A DNA stretch of 64,000 nucleotides, from contig NC_017668.1 of assembly GCF_000284515.1 (NCBI RefSeq), positions 310,001 to 374,000 on the forward strand, in the 5' to 3' direction. Position 1 is the stretch's first letter. Every line of letters starts with the position of its first letter. The position numbers and the translations under genes are program-made. The notes under the pieces are model-generated. The model was not told the DNA's origin and did not search any database. It worked only from the letters and a program-made list of their open reading frames with translations. Below, piece by piece: positions 62,190 to 64,000 of this stretch. Source of the DNA: Halobacillus halophilus DSM 2266. GTDB taxonomy: Bacteria > Bacillota > Bacilli > Bacillales > Halobacillaceae.

Positions 62190-63040
62190 TAGTAGAAGTT
62201 ATTGTTTAATTTTTCATAAGCGGACTATTAAATTATCGGAACGTAAGCTGGAAGCATTCATTTTGAAATAGAGATTTACGGTGAAAGTTCTTCGTGGGAC
62301 GATTCGCTTTAGCCCTGCAGCATCCAACGTCGAACGACCCATATTAAACTCAGTGTTAGTATGCAATCGGGAGCTAGTATGATAAATCCGTTGGGAAATG
62401 ATTAGAATTTTAATAAAAGCCCTGAGTAAACTTCCATATTGATTTTAAGTTAAAGCTCCCATTTGTTGAAGACTTGATTACGAGATATTTGTTGAGTGGA
62501 AGGTCCTCCGGGGGACGATTTCGCTTTCCGCGGGCATGTGCTGAGTCTCCTCAGGCTTCGCCTTCCGGGGTCTCACCGATCATGTTCATCCCGCAGGAGT
62601 CTTCACCGTCCCCCTACGGACCTGGCCAAATTAGAAACTCGAAACCATTTAAGACATCGACTGGTTAATGAGAAAAAAGCATGTGATCATGAGGCTATTT
62701 TCATGTTATAACGATGTGAGATAGCCTGTCATAAAAGCATTTAGAACCGATTAAAAAGGAGAAGATTCTCTCTTATAAAAGCGTCCGTTATTCTCACTCG
62801 GCTGGGTTGGAGGGGAAATGACGAGACTCCCATGGGAGAAGGGACTAGGTGAGATCCCGCAGGGAGTGAAACGAGCGAGGAAGCTCACCGTTCCCCCATA
62901 GGAAAGCGAGTTATTTCCCCACCAGCCCTTCTCCACATATCGTAACGGCCCGAATTATCTCGAAACTGAGTCTTACAGTAACCGGCTCTTTTGCGTAATA
63001 AGCCTCTAATGAAAAATCAAAAATAAACATTAATAGAGCC
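62190..63040. repeat. Composite intergenic repeat, copy E, with an extra truncated module
   Basis: It has a complete element with the type II module (62502-62622) on the minus strand and the type I module (62801-62928) on the plus strand. Ends are AGACTTGATTACGAGATA and TATCTCGAAACTGAGTCTT, with a long right end running to TAATAGAGCC. Before it, 62190-62440 holds a second, eroded left end (TTTTTCATAAG) and a truncated module joined to CGTCGAACGACCC, related to the insertion seen in copy C. No gene is seen in this gap. Confidence 0.85.
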
Positions 63041-63045
63041 TTAAT

Positions 63046-63078
63046 AAAAAACACGACGTCCAAGGACGTCGTGCTTTC
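63046..63078 (-). terminator. Intrinsic terminator of the MATE gene
   Basis: AGCACGACGTCC-TT-GGACGTCGTG stem followed by six T residues on the minus strand. Confidence 0.9.
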
Positions 63079-63080
63079 AT

Positions 63081-64000
63081 TTACAAGGATGTCGGGGCCG
63101 TTTCATAAGGAGGCGTCTCATTCTTTGATTTAAAGAACAAATCCCTATCCTTGTATAGAAAGATAATAGAAAGCAGAAAAGCCATAAGATCAGCTAATGG
63201 AAAGGCAAGCCATACACCGGAAACACCAAAGAAATACGGAAGAATTAAGACGAGCGGGATTAAGAATAAAACCTGGCGGGCCATGGACAAAATCATCGCA
63301 GGTTTCGCCATCCCAAGCGCCTGATAAAGACCGCCGCTGACGACTTGAACACCAATTAGCATAGCGAGGGCGAACATAATTCGTATCGCATAAGCCCCGG
63401 TTTCAATCGTAGAGGTATCTCCTGTAAAGATATGCATGAGTCCTTCTGGGAAGATCATCATAATGGCAAAGATCCCAAACGATATGATGGTCACAATTTT
63501 CATGCCGAGCAGAATGGTCTCTTTTAATCGATCATAGTTGTTAGCACCGTAATTATATCCAATAATAGGCTGCATGCCCTGCAGGACACCAATCATCGGC
63601 ATAATCGTAAACATGGCAAGCTTCTGGACGATGCCGAACACACCTACCTCAAATTCCCCTCCAAATTTAATAAGCATAAAGTTGATGGCAATCATCATTC
63701 CGCTCCCAGATACCTGACGAATGAAAGCGGGCATTCCGATGGTGATAACTTCTTTAAGTACTTTCAGGTGAGGACGTAAAAAAGGGACCTTAATCTTTAA
63801 AGATGATTTACCGCTAAGGAAATAGTAAAGTACAACCACACTTACCGTCCCCTGTGAGATTACAGTAGCGACCGAAGCCCCTTTAACACCCATGTCCAGT
63901 CCGAAAATAAAGATAGGATCAAGAATGATATTTAACACAGCAGGTATGATCATGGTGATCATGGCAAAGCGTGAATTACCTTCGGATCTTATAATGTTAT
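63081..64000 (-). CDS. MATE-family efflux transporter, C-terminal part (cut by window edge)
   Basis: Multidrug/toxin-extrusion-type antiporter. The open frame continues past the right edge, and about 306 residues are visible against ~450 for the family. The visible part begins with the conserved NIIRSEGNSRFAMITMIIP, then ILDPIFIFGLDMGVKGASVATV, GMPAFIRQVSGSG at the start of the second bundle, and PIIGYNYGAN. The substrate is unknown. The C-terminus is YETAPTSL. It is separated from repeat copy E by its terminator. Confidence 0.92.
   Translation of the reverse strand, partial: NIIRSEGNSRFAMITMIIPAVLNIILDPIFIFGLDMGVKGASVATVISQGTVSVVVLYYFLSGKSSLKIKVPFLRPHLKVLKEVITIGMPAFIRQVSGSGMMIAINFMLIKFGGEFEVGVFGIVQKLAMFTIMPMIGVLQGMQPIIGYNYGANNYDRLKETILLGMKIVTIISFGIFAIMMIFPEGLMHIFTGDTSTIETGAYAIRIMFALAMLIGVQVVSGGLYQALGMAKPAMILSMARQVLFLIPLVLILPYFFGVSGVWLAFPLADLMAFLLSIIFLYKDRDLFFKSKNETPPYETAPTSL

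Overview
The window looks like chromosomal DNA of a halotolerant or halophilic Bacillaceae member, most like Halobacillus or a close relative. The signs are strong GGAGG-type ribosome binding sites with frequent TTG/GTG starts, two BCCT compatible-solute transporters, a staphyloxanthin-type carotenoid oxidase, a bacterial nitric oxide synthase, a LytS/LytR-CstA module and a polyprenyl-phosphate translocase. The genus is an inference from gene content. I see no rRNA, tRNA, CRISPR array or prophage block.

Layout. 1-12 kb: the C-terminal part of a CYP102 (P450 BM3-type) fusion, two tiny membrane proteins, a carotenoid pair (methyltransferase-like protein and CrtP-like oxidase), a Ca2+/cation antiporter, an MMPL/YdfJ transporter, a cysteine-less uracil-DNA glycosylase and YndJ. 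12-16 kb: a type I toxin-antitoxin locus with a LexA-like box, then class I ribonucleotide reductase nrdB/nrdA behind a cobalamin riboswitch and two NrdR-like boxes. 16-25 kb: methyltransferase, lipase-like protein, YdaG, CzcD, DUF2254, ElaA, aldehyde dehydrogenase and MtnE. 25-34 kb: CoA-disulfide reductase-like enzyme, NOS, a nitrilase-family amidase, LytS-LytR and CstA, with cre and direct-repeat sites before cstA. 34-42 kb: housekeeping and stress genes (DagK, lytic transglycosylase, FMN reductase, Ohr, HesB-like), then an AimR-like receptor without its DNA-binding domain, an IS605-type TnpB unit, and a Phr/AimP-like secreted peptide gene. 42-52 kb: two BCCT transporters, a second DUF2254 protein, PopT, a thioredoxin and an IS3-family element sitting in the loop of a terminator. 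52-57 kb: a YnjBCD-type ABC importer operon with a TVP38/TMEM64 protein. 57-64 kb: small genes, an LLM oxidoreductase, a YknW/YknX-like pair and the end of a MATE transporter.

The most distinctive feature is a family of large intergenic composite repeats: five near-complete copies of about 0.55-0.85 kb plus one remnant. Each has long imperfect terminal inverted repeats and two oppositely oriented hairpin modules. Paired positions co-vary between copies, so base pairing appears to be under selection. Two copies carry other repeats nested inside a module. The other strong leads are the receptor/peptide pair split by TnpB, the LexA-box toxin-antitoxin locus, and the combined NrdR-plus-B12 control of nrdAB. 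No computation was run; all motif matches are by eye.
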